This document shows, in pieces, positions 8,207 to 16,881 of a stretch of 47,868 nucleotides of DNA. How positions within the stretch are numbered: the first letter of the stretch is position 1; every line of letters starts with the position of its first letter. A program made the translations under genes and the position numbers. A model generated the notes under the pieces. The model had not been told where the DNA came from. It made no database searches and worked only from the letters and a program-made list of their open reading frames with translations. Source of the DNA: Microbispora corallina (GTDB taxonomy: Bacteria; Actinomycetota; Actinomycetes; Streptosporangiales; Streptosporangiaceae); NCBI RefSeq assembly GCF_016863035.1, contig NZ_BOOC01000028.1:1-47868 (forward strand). Direction: 5' to 3'.

Positions 8207-9370
8207 ATGAAGCCGGACAGCCGGATTCGCGTCATGGAAATCATTGCCCGCATGAATGTGGGCGGCCCCGCCACGCAGGTTCTGGGACTGTCGAAGGGTC
8301 TGAACTCCGAGGAGTTCGACCACCGGCTCTACATCGGCCACGTCGGCGACGCCGAGGGCGACCATCTGCGCCTGCGTGACGCGGCCGTGCCGGTGCACCG
8401 GGTGCGCGGCCTCGGCCGCTCGATCAGCCCGGCGAACGACGTGCGCGCCTTTTTCCAACTGGTCCGTGCGATGCGCGAATTCCGGCCGCACATCGTGCAC
8501 ACCCGTACGGCCAAGGCGGGCGCGCTCGGCCGGACGGCGGCCCTCATGTCGGGGGTGGGGGCGGCGCGGATCCACGTGTTCCACGGGCATCTGCTGCACG
8601 GCTACTTCTCCCCCGCCAAGCTGCGCCTCTACATACGGACGGAGCGGGCGCTCGCGTCGATGTCGGACCGGCTGGTGACCGTCGGAGCCCAGGTCCGCGA
8701 CGAGTTGCTGGCCGCCGGTATCGGGCGGCGGGAGCAGTACGTCGTCATCCCGCCAGGCGTGCGGCTGGGCCCAGTGCCCGGCAGGGAGGCGGCCCGGGCC
8801 GAACTGGGGCTCCCGCAGGACGCGCCGGTGGTCGCCTACGTCGGGCGGCTCACCCGGATCAAGCGGCCCGACCGCTTCCTCGAGGTGGCGGACGCGGTCC
8901 TTCGCCGCATACCCGGCTGCCGGTTCGTCGTCTGCGGTGACGGCGAGCTGAGGCAGGAGCTGGAGCAAGGGATCGGCTTCGCCCCGAACTCCTTCCACCT
9001 GCTCGGATGGCGCAAGGACGTCGAGACGGTCTACTCGGCCGCCGACGTGGTGCTGATGACCGCCGACAACGAGGGCACCCCGCTGACGCTCGTGGAAGCG
9101 GGCATGGCCGGAACACCCGCGGTCTCCACCCGCGTCGGCAGCATCGCCGAGATCGTGCGCGACGGCCACACAGGGCTGCTCGCCGCCACCGACGCGGCCG
9201 AACTCGCCGAGCACGTGGTGCGGCTGCTCTCGGACAGCGGCCTGTCCCGCCGGATGGGCGAGGCGGCCCGCGAATGGACGACCGGCGCGTTCGGCGTCGA
9301 ACGCCTCGTCTCGGACACCCAAGCCCTTTACCGATCACTTCGCGGCGCCTCGAAGCACCGCCTTGTCTGA
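8207..9370 (+). CDS. Glycosyltransferase family 4
   Basis: 387 residues, GT-B. The N-domain starts 'IIARMNVGGPATQVLGLSKG' and contains 'FRPHIVHTRTAKAGALGR', a pattern common in GT4 enzymes of exopolysaccharide loci. The C-domain has 'YVGRLTRIKRPDRFLEVA', 'VVCGDGELRQELEQ' and 'DNEGTPLTLVEAGMAGTP', matching the donor-site Glu-x7-Glu. CGAGG at 8196-8200 lies 6 bases before the ATG. It opens a run of five closely spaced rightward genes (two epimerase-like enzymes, a WecA-like transferase, a BY-kinase), probably one operon. It should act on the lipid-linked intermediate in the cytoplasm. Confidence 0.9.
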   Translation: MKPDSRIRVMEIIARMNVGGPATQVLGLSKGLNSEEFDHRLYIGHVGDAEGDHLRLRDAAVPVHRVRGLGRSISPANDVRAFFQLVRAMREFRPHIVHTRTAKAGALGRTAALMSGVGAARIHVFHGHLLHGYFSPAKLRLYIRTERALASMSDRLVTVGAQVRDELLAAGIGRREQYVVIPPGVRLGPVPGREAARAELGLPQDAPVVAYVGRLTRIKRPDRFLEVADAVLRRIPGCRFVVCGDGELRQELEQGIGFAPNSFHLLGWRKDVETVYSAADVVLMTADNEGTPLTLVEAGMAGTPAVSTRVGSIAEIVRDGHTGLLAATDAAELAEHVVRLLSDSGLSRRMGEAAREWTTGAFGVERLVSDTQALYRSLRGASKHRLV

Positions 9371-9382
9371 AGAGAGCAACAC

Positions 9383-10324
9383 ATGAGGATCCTTGTGACG
9401 GGCGGCGCCGGTTTCATCGGCGCGAACCTCTGCCGCGTGCTCATCACCCGGCCCGAGATCGAGAGCATCACCGTGCTCGACGACCTGAGCACCGGCGACC
9501 GGCGCAATGTCGAGGACCTGGGCGTGGAACTGGTGACCGGGAGCATCCTGGATCGCGACCTCCTGGCGGACCTCGTTTCCCGGGCGAGCGCTGTCGTGCA
9601 CCTCGCCGCGCGGCCCTCGGTGCCCAGGTCGCTGGCGGACCCGCTAGCGTCGCACACGGTCAACGCCACGGGCACGCTCCACGTCCTGGAGGCGTGCCGG
9701 GCGACCCGGCCGCACCTGGTCCTGGCCTCCTCGTCCTCCGTCTACGGCAACTGCACCGAGCCGTTCAAGCACGAGGACCTGCCCACGCGCCCGCTCAGCC
9801 CGTACGCCGCGAGCAAGCTCGCCACCGAGGCGTACGCCATGGCGTACGCGGAGAGCTTCGGCCTGCGGGTGCTCCCTTTCCGCTTCTTCAACGTGTACGG
9901 TCCCATGCAGTCGGCCGGCCACGCGTACGCGGCGGTCATCCCGGCGTTCGTGTCCGCCGCCCTCGCCGGCGAGCCGCTGCCGATCCACGGCGACGGCACC
10001 CAGGCGCGGGACTTCACCTACGTCGGAACGGTCGCGCAGGTGCTCACCGAGGCGGTGGTCCGCGGGGTGGCGAGCGGCACGCCGGTGAACCTCGCGTACG
10101 GGACGCGGACCTCGCTGCTGTCCCTGAAGGACGCCCTCTCAGCGGTGCTCGGCCGTCCTGTGGAGGCGACGTTCCTGCCCCCGCGCACGGGCGACATCCG
10201 CGTGTCGCAGGCGTCTTCCCGGCTGCTTCTCGAACTGTTCCCCGGCGTGCGGCCCGTGCCGATGAGCGAGGGGCTCCGCCAGACCGTGGAGTGGTTCGAA
10301 AAGGCCGCCGGAACACGTCTGTGA
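9383..10324 (+). CDS. NAD-dependent nucleotide-sugar epimerase/dehydratase (extended SDR)
   Basis: 313 residues. The Rossmann motif TGGAGFIG is at residues 6-13 and the catalytic Tyr141-x3-Lys145 is in 'SPYAASK', with the helper serines in 'LASSSSVYG' (115-121). 'FRFFNVYGP' and 'IHGDGTQARDFTYV' are the usual sugar-nucleotide contacts of the GalE/WbpP/RmlB group. It should epimerise or dehydrate a UDP- or dTDP-sugar to supply the polymer. The gene starts 12 bases after the GT4 gene, with an AGAGAG site. The reaction type (4-epimerase or other) cannot be decided from motifs. Confidence 0.9.
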   Translation: MRILVTGGAGFIGANLCRVLITRPEIESITVLDDLSTGDRRNVEDLGVELVTGSILDRDLLADLVSRASAVVHLAARPSVPRSLADPLASHTVNATGTLHVLEACRATRPHLVLASSSSVYGNCTEPFKHEDLPTRPLSPYAASKLATEAYAMAYAESFGLRVLPFRFFNVYGPMQSAGHAYAAVIPAFVSAALAGEPLPIHGDGTQARDFTYVGTVAQVLTEAVVRGVASGTPVNLAYGTRTSLLSLKDALSAVLGRPVEATFLPPRTGDIRVSQASSRLLLELFPGVRPVPMSEGLRQTVEWFEKAAGTRL

Positions 10325-10388
10325 TCGCACTCCATTCCTTTCGCATGCCGTCTCTCACGTTCCAATGCACATGCCACTGGAGGTTTCG

Positions 10389-11378
10389 GTGACCCACTCA
10401 CCAAGGCGCACATATCTGATCACCGGCGGAAGCGGCTTCGTCGGCTCCCATCTGACCGACGCGTTGCTCGCCCGCGGCGACTCGGTCGTCGTGCTCGACG
10501 ACCTGTCGACAGGCCGGCTCGCCAACCTCACCCCGCACCCGAACCTGCGCTTCGTGCAGGGATCGGTGCTGGACACCCTCATGGTCGACGAACTCGTGCG
10601 CCAGTGCGACGTGGTCGTCCACCTCGCGGCGGCCGTCGGGGTCAAGCTGATCCTCAAGGAGCCGCTGCGCTCCTTCGTCACCAACATCCGCGGCACGGAG
10701 ACCGTCATCGAGGCGGCCCACCGCTACCGGCGCAAGATCCTCGTGACGAGCACGAGCGAGATCTACGGCAAGAACGCCGGCGACGCGCTCACGGAGTCCG
10801 CCGATCGCATCCTGGGCAGCCCCGCGCTGGCCAAATGGTCCTACAGCACAGCAAAGGCCGTCGACGAGATCCTGGCCAACACCTACCACAAGGAACGCGG
10901 CCTGCCGACGATCGTCGTGCGGCTGTTCAACACCGTCGGCCCCCGGCAGAGCCCCGCGTACGGCATGGTCGTTCCCGCCCTCGTCCGTCAGGCGGTCACC
11001 GGGCTGCCCCTCACCGTGTACGGCGACGGCACCCAGACCCGATGCTTCGCCCACGTCGAGGACGTGGCCGACGGGCTGGTGCGCCTGCTGGACCACGAGG
11101 GCGCCGTGGGCCAGACGTTCAACATCGGAGCGAATCACGAGGTGAGCATCCTGGAGCTCGCCAAGCTCATCGTCGAGATGACGGACAGCACATCGGGCGT
11201 CGAACTGGTCCCGTACGGCGAGGCGTACGGAGAGGGTTTCGAGGACATGGTGCGCCGCGTGCCCGACACCACCAAGCTACGCGAGCTGACCGGTTGGTCA
11301 CCCCGCCGGACGCTTGAGGACATCCTGACGGAGACCATCGCCGAGGCCCGCGCGGAGCTGGCGGCTCCCCGGCGGTGA
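10389..11378 (+). CDS. NAD-dependent epimerase/decarboxylase-like enzyme (extended SDR)
   Basis: 329 residues from the GTG at 10389, chosen because GGAGG at 10379-10383 sits 5 bases upstream; an ATG at 10365 has no such site. TGGSGFVG is at 12-19, 'LDDLSTG' at 36-42, and catalytic Tyr152-x3-Lys156 lies in 'SYSTAKA'. 'TSTSEIYGKN' and 'GDGTQTRCFAHVED' recall UDP-glucuronate decarboxylases and GalE-like enzymes. It resembles the preceding epimerase only in family features. Its stop overlaps the GTG of the WecA-like gene by four bases, showing translational coupling. It likely makes the second nucleotide sugar of the repeat unit. Confidence 0.88.
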   Translation: MTHSPRRTYLITGGSGFVGSHLTDALLARGDSVVVLDDLSTGRLANLTPHPNLRFVQGSVLDTLMVDELVRQCDVVVHLAAAVGVKLILKEPLRSFVTNIRGTETVIEAAHRYRRKILVTSTSEIYGKNAGDALTESADRILGSPALAKWSYSTAKAVDEILANTYHKERGLPTIVVRLFNTVGPRQSPAYGMVVPALVRQAVTGLPLTVYGDGTQTRCFAHVEDVADGLVRLLDHEGAVGQTFNIGANHEVSILELAKLIVEMTDSTSGVELVPYGEAYGEGFEDMVRRVPDTTKLRELTGWSPRRTLEDILTETIAEARAELAAPRR

Positions 11379-12406
11379 ACAGCTCCACTGTCCCGGCCGC
11401 CGCGGTCTGCGGCTTTCTGCTGACCGCGGCGGCCACGCACGTGCTGCGACGGGTAGCGCTGCGCTGGGGAATCGTCGACCGGCCCGGGGGGCACAAGTCG
11501 CACCGGCGGCCCACTCCCTATCTTGGCGGGGTCGCCATCGTGCTGGGCACCCTCGTCCCGCCGATCACACTCGCCGGGCCGGCCGTGCGGCCGGTCGCCG
11601 GCATCCTCGTCGGTGCCCTGGCCATGGCCCTGCTCGGCCTGATCGACGATCTCATCCCGCTCCCCCCGCTCACCCGGCTGGCCGTTGAGGCGCTGGCGGC
11701 CGGCGTCGTCGTGGTGAGCGGGGTCGTGGCGCCGATCACCGGCACCTGGCTGGACCTCGTGGCCACCCTGGTATGGATCGCCGTGGTCACCAACTCCTTC
11801 AATCTGCTCGACAACATGGACGGCGCCCTCGGGACTCTCACCGCGGTGAGCGCGGCGCTCCTGGCGGCCGCGGCCTTCGCGACCGCGCAACCCGTGATCG
11901 GGCTGGTCCTGGCGGCCCTTGCCGCCTCCGCCCTGGGCTTCCTGCCGTACAACTGGGCCCCGGCGAGGATCTTCATGGGGGACGCGGGCTCGCTGTTCAT
12001 CGGCTTTCTGCTCGCCTCCTCGGCGGCGGCGCTGGTCACCGGCGCCCGGACGGGCACGGCGATCGCGGGCCTGCTGCTGCCGACGTTCGTCGCGACCGTC
12101 GACACGGGGGTCGTGCTGCTGTCGCGGCTGCGGGCGGGACGGCCGCTGCTGCTGGGCGGATCGGACCACCTCTCGCACCGCCTCCGGCGGCTGGGTCTCG
12201 GGGTGAGGCTCACGGCTGTCACACTCGCCGCCGTCGCAGCCGCGGCCGGCGTGCTCGACCTTGTGACGACGCTGGGCTGGATCTCCACGCTCGGCGCAGT
12301 GCTCGGCGCCATGGCCGCCGGCGGCGCCGGGGTCGTCCTGTCGCAACGCGTGCGGGTCTACGGGGCACCTGCCCGCCCGCAGAGCTCTCTTCCTGTTAGG
12401 CGGTGA
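11375..12406 (+). CDS. WecA/TagO-like undecaprenyl-phosphate sugar-1-phosphate transferase
   Basis: 343 residues, about ten to eleven membrane helices. Hallmarks of the MraY/WecA family are in order: 'KSHRRPTPYLGG' (41-52), Asp-Asp at 91-92 in 'GLIDD', 'NSFNLLDNMDG' (140-150), 'FMGDAGS' (200-206) and 'DHLSHRL' (264-270). The last is usually His-Leu-His-His; here the middle His is Ser. The enzyme moves a sugar-1-phosphate from a UDP-sugar to undecaprenyl phosphate, the first step of repeat-unit assembly. It starts with GTG overlapping the stop of the epimerase-like gene. The neighbouring flippase and BY-kinase support a role in the Wzx/Wzy pathway rather than in peptidoglycan. Confidence 0.92.
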   Translation: MNSSTVPAAAVCGFLLTAAATHVLRRVALRWGIVDRPGGHKSHRRPTPYLGGVAIVLGTLVPPITLAGPAVRPVAGILVGALAMALLGLIDDLIPLPPLTRLAVEALAAGVVVVSGVVAPITGTWLDLVATLVWIAVVTNSFNLLDNMDGALGTLTAVSAALLAAAAFATAQPVIGLVLAALAASALGFLPYNWAPARIFMGDAGSLFIGFLLASSAAALVTGARTGTAIAGLLLPTFVATVDTGVVLLSRLRAGRPLLLGGSDHLSHRLRRLGLGVRLTAVTLAAVAAAAGVLDLVTTLGWISTLGAVLGAMAAGGAGVVLSQRVRVYGAPARPQSSLPVRR

Positions 12407-12412
12407 CCGTTG

Positions 12413-13798
12413 ATGGAACTCCTCTACTACGCGCGCCTCATGCGCGCGAACTGGCTGCTCCTGCTGCTCGCGCTGCTCGCCGGGCTGGGAGGCGCCGTCG
12501 TCGTGACGGCGAACACCCCGCCCACTTATGTCGCGGCGATCTCGATGCTCGTCTCGGCGGACGACAGGGAGGGCAGCGTCTCCACCGCCATCCAGGCCGG
12601 AGTGCTGTCCCAGCAGCGGGTGCAGTCGTACGCCACCCTGCTCACGAGCCGCCGCGTGGTCGGCCAGGTCGTGAGTGAGCGGGACGTCCAGAGCCTGCAG
12701 GGCTCGCTCACAGCGGACGTGATTCCCAACACCGCGATCCTGCGCGTCACGGTGCGGGACACGCACCCGGCCCGCGCGGCGGCCCGGGCCAACGGGCTCG
12801 GGGCCGCGTTCGCCAGGCTGATCGACCAGATCGAGCGGCCGACGCCGAAGAGCCGCCCCACCGTCCGGATCACGATCGTCGACGACGCCGAGGTCCCCCA
12901 GGCGCCCGTCGCGCCCCGGCCGCTGCTCAACCTGGCCCTCGGCGTCCTGATCGCGCTGCTCACGGCCGTCGGCGCGCTCGCGCTGCGCGATCGCCTGGAC
13001 ACCACCATCAAGACGGCGGAGGTGCTGCAGCGGATCACGAAGAGCTCGCTCCTCGGGGTGATCGGGTACGAGCGGGACGCCCGCAAGCACCCGCTGATCG
13101 TCCACGGCAACGGCCGTTCGTCCCGGTCGGAGTCCTTCCGTTCGCTGCGGACCAACCTGCAGTTCATCGGCGTGGACAGGCAGCCGAAGTCGCTCGTCGT
13201 GACCAGCTGTCTTCCCGATGAGGGCAAGTCATCGACCTCCGCCAACCTGGCCATCACGATGGCGCAGGCGGGATGGCGCGTGATCCTGGTCGACGGCGAC
13301 CTGCGCCGCCCCTGCCTCCCCCGCTACCTCGGCATCGAGGGCGGGACCGGCCTCACGGACGTCCTCATCGACCAGGCGTCCCTGCCCGAGGTCATCCAGA
13401 CGTGGGGCCCTTCCGGCCTGTCGGTGCTCCCGAGCGGCCGCATCCCGCCGAACCCCAGCGAGCTGCTCGGCTCACAGGGGATGCGCGCCGTGCTGGCCCG
13501 GCTCGCCGAGGCCTACGACATGGTGATCATCGACGCGCCGCCGCTGCTGCCCGTCACCGACGCCGCGGCCCTCGGGGCGATCTGCGACGGCGCGCTGCTC
13601 GTCGTACGGCACGGCAGGACGCGGCGCGAGCAGGTGGCGCGCGCCGAGGAGCTGCTGTCGTCGATCAACGCCCGCCTCGTCGGCACCGTCCTGAACTTCG
13701 CGCCGGCCAGGCAGGGCGACTACTACGGCTACGGCTACGGCTACGCCTCGGCGGAGCAGGCCGAGGTCAGGGATTCGATCCCCGTCCCATCAGTGTGA
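12413..13798 (+). CDS. Wzz-type chain-length regulator fused to BY-kinase (tyrosine autokinase)
   Basis: 461 residues from the ATG at 12413, which directly follows an in-frame TTG. A Wzz domain is flanked by two membrane helices (about 13-32 and 171-191). The cytoplasmic kinase has Walker A 'CLPDEGKSST' (266-275), Walker A' 'VILVDGD' (290-296) and Walker B 'MVIIDAPP' (370-377). The C-terminus carries a tyrosine cluster, Tyr437, 438, 440, 442 and 444 ('DYYGYGYGYA'), the usual autophosphorylation site. Such proteins control chain length and export through cycles of phosphorylation. An AGGCGG site is upstream. Its last 32 bases overlap the tail of a tyrosine phosphatase gene on the other strand. 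Confidence 0.93.
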   Translation: MELLYYARLMRANWLLLLLALLAGLGGAVVVTANTPPTYVAAISMLVSADDREGSVSTAIQAGVLSQQRVQSYATLLTSRRVVGQVVSERDVQSLQGSLTADVIPNTAILRVTVRDTHPARAAARANGLGAAFARLIDQIERPTPKSRPTVRITIVDDAEVPQAPVAPRPLLNLALGVLIALLTAVGALALRDRLDTTIKTAEVLQRITKSSLLGVIGYERDARKHPLIVHGNGRSSRSESFRSLRTNLQFIGVDRQPKSLVVTSCLPDEGKSSTSANLAITMAQAGWRVILVDGDLRRPCLPRYLGIEGGTGLTDVLIDQASLPEVIQTWGPSGLSVLPSGRIPPNPSELLGSQGMRAVLARLAEAYDMVIIDAPPLLPVTDAAALGAICDGALLVVRHGRTRREQVARAEELLSSINARLVGTVLNFAPARQGDYYGYGYGYASAEQAEVRDSIPVPSV

Positions 13799-14375
13799 GC
13801 GGGACGGCGAGCGACTCAGCGATCCGGCGCGCCGCGGACCGGTAGGCCCTGCGGGAGCCCCGGTAGGGATCGGCGATGTCGGGCTGCTCCGGCCGGACCA
13901 GTCCGCGCAGCGCCCTCACCTGCTCCACCAGGACCTGCGCGCGCCGCGCGGGATCGCCGTGACACAGCACGTCGCCCGCCGGCACGGCCCGCGCCAACGC
14001 GCCGAACTCGGCGATGGTGAAGGCGCGCGCCGCCGCGAGGGGGTGCAGCGCCACCGCCTCGCGGCGGTGCTCGGACGAGGCGGCCAGCACGAGGTCGGCG
14101 GCGGCCACCGCCTCGGCGGTCAGCGGGCGCGAGACGAACCCCTCGGGATCGCCACCCAGCAAGATCAGCTCGCGCCTGGCCCCCTCGTCCATCGGCCGTC
14201 CCGGCACGGCACGGGTCCCGGCACTGGCCGCCACGACGGGGCCGTCCGGCCCGAGAGCCGACAGCGTCAGCCGTTCGGCCAGTGGCGAGCGGCAGATGTT
14301 CCCCGTGCACACGAACAGGATGCGGAAGCCGGGCCCACGTCCGGGGCAGGCGTCGCCGTCACACGTACGCTCCAT
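13767..14375 (-). CDS. Low-molecular-weight protein tyrosine phosphatase (Wzb-like)
   Basis: 202 residues from the ATG at 14375; an ATG at 14411 would add 12 residues. The P-loop 'VCTGNICRSP' places the Cys-x5-Arg at Cys23-Arg29, and the general-acid Asp is in 'DIADPYRGS' near the C-terminus. It should dephosphorylate the tyrosine cluster of the adjacent BY-kinase, as in known Wzb/Wzc pairs. TAGCGT ends 7 bases before the ATG, suggesting leaderless transcription, although it also follows the DUF4012 gene by 84 bases on the same strand and may be read from there. Its 3' end runs 32 bases into the kinase gene. Confidence 0.92.
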   Translation of the reverse strand: MERTCDGDACPGRGPGFRILFVCTGNICRSPLAERLTLSALGPDGPVVAASAGTRAVPGRPMDEGARRELILLGGDPEGFVSRPLTAEAVAAADLVLAASSEHRREAVALHPLAAARAFTIAEFGALARAVPAGDVLCHGDPARRAQVLVEQVRALRGLVRPEQPDIADPYRGSRRAYRSAARRIAESLAVPLTLMGRGSNP

Positions 14376-14459
14376 GAGCGCGACGCTAGGGCTCTCGCCG
14401 GGGAGCGGCATCCCGCGGCACGCCGCGCTTTACGCTTCCCGGAGCCGGGGCGGCCGGCG

Positions 14460-16211
14460 TCACGACCCTGGGCAGCCTCGGTCGTCGCGCTCGATCACGG
14501 TGTGCTGCGGGCGGACGAGCGGCTGCACCGGGATCACCGGCGGGGCCGCGGTGAAGGGCTCGAGCAGGTCCAGCTCGAGCGTCCGGGACTGCCGCGGAGC
14601 GAACTCCAGCATGACCGAGAAGACCGGGTGGGACCGCTCATACTCGGCGTAGAACCCCACGGGCCTGCCGTCGAGGCGCACCGCGCTCGCCTTCGCGCCG
14701 ACCGAGCCGTACACCGACACCCAGAGGAGGTTGGACCCGGCGGCGTGCGGGTGCTCCGGGTCGTCGAGCCGGTCGGTGACGTACGTCGGCAGCGGCCCGC
14801 GCGGCGCGTCGTTGGTCAGCCGGATCCGCACCCGGGAGGTGCGCTGCCCGTCGGGGCGGCAGGGGCCGAGCTCGTAGGTGAGCGATCGGTCCAGGTAGTA
14901 GTCGAGCTTGGTGCCGGCCGAGTTGTTGACCACGAGCCCGGCGTACGGCCCGCGCTGCTCGGGCAGCACCCCGCCGAGGGGGGTGGCCGCCAGACGGCGC
15001 TGCTCGTCCTCGACCCGGCTCCAGACCCGGAGCCGGTGCTCACTCACCATGCGCGAGAAGGCGGGCAGCAGCCGCGCGGGCTCACGCACCGATCCGGTCA
15101 GCGCCTCGCTGACCGCTGCGGCGATTCTGATCAGGTATTTCTTGCGCTCGACAGGATCGGGGTAGCGGGCGTAGGCAACCCGTTCGGTGAGGTCGACGAC
15201 GTTGCCGGCCGTCACCGTTTCGCCTCCGGGAAGTTTCACCGGCCCAATTGCGCCCAGGATGTAGGACAGGCCGACCGGGTCGGTCGCGATGGCCCCGTCG
15301 AGCTCCTGGCCGGTCTGGCGGCGCCACAAGCCGGTCCAGGTGGTCGCCGCGTAGGGAAAGTGCGGGGACAGGTTGGACACCGACAGCGTGGTGGTCGCGC
15401 CCCGCCCGTACCGCGAGGCGAACCCCTGGCCGTGGTCGACGACGGGCTTCGCGCTCGCCGCCATGCCGGTGTTGGCCGACAGCCGCGTCACGGAAACCCT
15501 GCCGCCGTCGGCCTTCAGGATGCCGAACGCGCCGACGAGGCCCCCGGTCCCCCTCGACTCGGCATTGGTCTCGAACGCCAGAAAATATCTGCGGGGACCG
15601 TCGCGGCCCAGCATGGGCGGCAGGAGCGCCGCGGCGTCGGCCCCCGCTCCGGCCCACCCCCGGAGCCGGTCGACCTCGTTCAACACGGTGGCACGCGCGC
15701 GGTCGAGGGTCGGCACGCCGGTCCTGGCCGGTGTGCGGGCCAGATCGGAACGCACCGCGTCGAGGCGCGTGGCGGCCCCGTCGAGGACCGGCGCCAGGGC
15801 GCCGAGAGCGGTCAGCGTCCGGCGCAGGTCTCCCGCGGACAAGGAGCCGGCCGAGAGGAACGGGGCGCCGGCCTGCTGGACTCGGGATAGCGCGCCGGTG
15901 AGATCGTCGGCGGCCACGGCCAGCCCCCGGGTCGTCTCCGCGGCGTCCCCCACCAGGGGGGCATGGGTGAGCAGCCACCAGACGGGACCCCCGGTGAGCC
16001 GCCGGGCCTCGGCCGCGTGCCACCGGGCGTCCGCGAGCGCCGCCGCCGCCGACCCGGGATCGCGCAGCCGGAGCAGGGCGTCCCTGGTCGCCTCCAGCTG
16101 TTCGCGTGCGCCCAGCCCCAGACGCAGCGACCAGCCCCCGGTCAACACGAGACCGAGGGCCAGTGACGGCACACCGATGAGGACGAGCCGGCGCTTCCTC
16201 CTACTCTGCAC
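14460..16211 (-). CDS. DUF4012-family membrane-anchored extracellular protein
   Basis: 583 residues. A basic N-terminus and one hydrophobic segment (about 9-30) anchor a large outer domain. 'RRYFLAFETNAESRGTGG' followed by 'GAFGILKADGGRVSV' is the hallmark of DUF4012, a family common in actinobacterial exopolysaccharide loci whose activity is not established. The GTG start at 16211 overlaps the end of the LPFTG gene by 11 bases, so the two are translationally coupled. An acceptor or ligase function for the polymer at the wall is possible but is inference. There is no sorting signal or second membrane segment. Confidence 0.88.
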   Translation of the reverse strand: MQSRRKRRLVLIGVPSLALGLVLTGGWSLRLGLGAREQLEATRDALLRLRDPGSAAAALADARWHAAEARRLTGGPVWWLLTHAPLVGDAAETTRGLAVAADDLTGALSRVQQAGAPFLSAGSLSAGDLRRTLTALGALAPVLDGAATRLDAVRSDLARTPARTGVPTLDRARATVLNEVDRLRGWAGAGADAAALLPPMLGRDGPRRYFLAFETNAESRGTGGLVGAFGILKADGGRVSVTRLSANTGMAASAKPVVDHGQGFASRYGRGATTTLSVSNLSPHFPYAATTWTGLWRRQTGQELDGAIATDPVGLSYILGAIGPVKLPGGETVTAGNVVDLTERVAYARYPDPVERKKYLIRIAAAVSEALTGSVREPARLLPAFSRMVSEHRLRVWSRVEDEQRRLAATPLGGVLPEQRGPYAGLVVNNSAGTKLDYYLDRSLTYELGPCRPDGQRTSRVRIRLTNDAPRGPLPTYVTDRLDDPEHPHAAGSNLLWVSVYGSVGAKASAVRLDGRPVGFYAEYERSHPVFSVMLEFAPRQSRTLELDLLEPFTAAPPVIPVQPLVRPQHTVIERDDRGCPGS

Positions 16212-16791
16212 CGGACCTGCGACGCCGCACGGAGAGCAGGATGCAGGCGAGGGCGACGGACAGCAGGCCCGCGCCCACGACGGCGACCTTCACGGGGGCG
16301 CCCGTGAAGGGCAGTTGCCCGGCGCCGCCCGGCTGCTGCGCGACGTCCTGCGACTCGGCCGGCTCCCCCGCCTCTTCCGACTCCTCCTCCGGCTCCGACT
16401 TGTTCTCGGTGGAGGTCTCGGTGGAGGTCTCGGTGGCGGGCTTCTCCTCCGCCTTCGGGGCCGCCTCGTGCCCGGCCTCTTCGGGGGCGGCCCCGCCCAC
16501 CGCACCGGGCGCGACGACGGGCAGCACCTGACCGTCGTTGTTCTTCGTGTTGTTCCACGCATAGGAGTTCGGCACCGACTGGGACCAGGTGTTGGTGTGC
16601 GTATCGCGCGGTTCCACGAAGACGTCCGCCTGCGCGGCGGGGGACGGCGGATAGACACCGGTCCGCCAGCCGTCGACGGCATGGGGCGGCGACAGCGCGG
16701 CCTGCGCGGCCGCGACCCCCGTGCACCCGAAAGCCAGGCCGCCCGCGACCGTCGCGGCCAGAAGAATGGGTATGGTACTTCTGCTTGCCAC
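16201..16791 (-). CDS. LPXTG-anchored cell-wall surface protein
   Basis: 196 residues from a GTG at 16791, chosen because GGGAG (16797-16801) lies 5 bases upstream and a clean signal peptide follows ('IPILLAATVAGGLAF', cleavage near Ala-Gln-Ala 29-31). The mature protein has a short Trp/Asn-containing domain ('THTNTWSQSVPNSYAWNN'), then a low-complexity Glu/Thr/Ala stalk (about 100-155). A full sorting signal follows: LPFTG at 160-164, a hydrophobic helix and the tail RRRR. A sortase gene starts 375 bases away in the opposite direction. It should be attached to peptidoglycan. It is first in an apparent operon with DUF4012 and the tyrosine phosphatase, so a link with the polymer is likely. Confidence 0.88.
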   Translation of the reverse strand: MASRSTIPILLAATVAGGLAFGCTGVAAAQAALSPPHAVDGWRTGVYPPSPAAQADVFVEPRDTHTNTWSQSVPNSYAWNNTKNNDGQVLPVVAPGAVGGAAPEEAGHEAAPKAEEKPATETSTETSTENKSEPEEESEEAGEPAESQDVAQQPGGAGQLPFTGAPVKVAVVGAGLLSVALACILLSVRRRRSGAE

Positions 16792-16814
16792 TTGTACTCC
16801 CGAAAAAATCCTTT

Positions 16815-16832
16815 CGCTCATAATGATGAGCG
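16815..16832 (-). promoter_or_regulatory. Leader stem-loop followed by U-tract (possible attenuator)
   Basis: A perfect 7-bp stem (cgctcat 16815-16821, atgagcg 16826-16832) with a 4-base loop falls in the predicted leader of the LPFTG gene. On the mRNA it is followed after about six bases by UUUUUU and then by the GGGAG ribosome site. It could pause or end transcription, or mask the ribosome site. Confidence 0.4.
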
Positions 16833-16851
16833 ATATGTTCACTGCTCACCT

Positions 16852-16881
16852 GTTATATGCGCCTCGGAAGGAGCCGCTCAA
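16852..16881 (-). promoter_or_regulatory. Sigma-70-like promoter of the LPFTG-protein operon
   Basis: On the minus strand TTGAGC (16876-16881) and TATAAC (16852-16857) are separated by 18 bases. This is the best housekeeping-type promoter match seen in the window. Transcription would start near 16845, leaving a leader of about 54 bases. Confidence 0.6.

Noticed and set aside
11135..13105. Long leftward frame antisense to the epimerase-like, WecA-like and BY-kinase genes
   Set aside because: The translation is an Arg/Gly/Glu-rich string with no domain, opposite three genes with full catalytic motifs.
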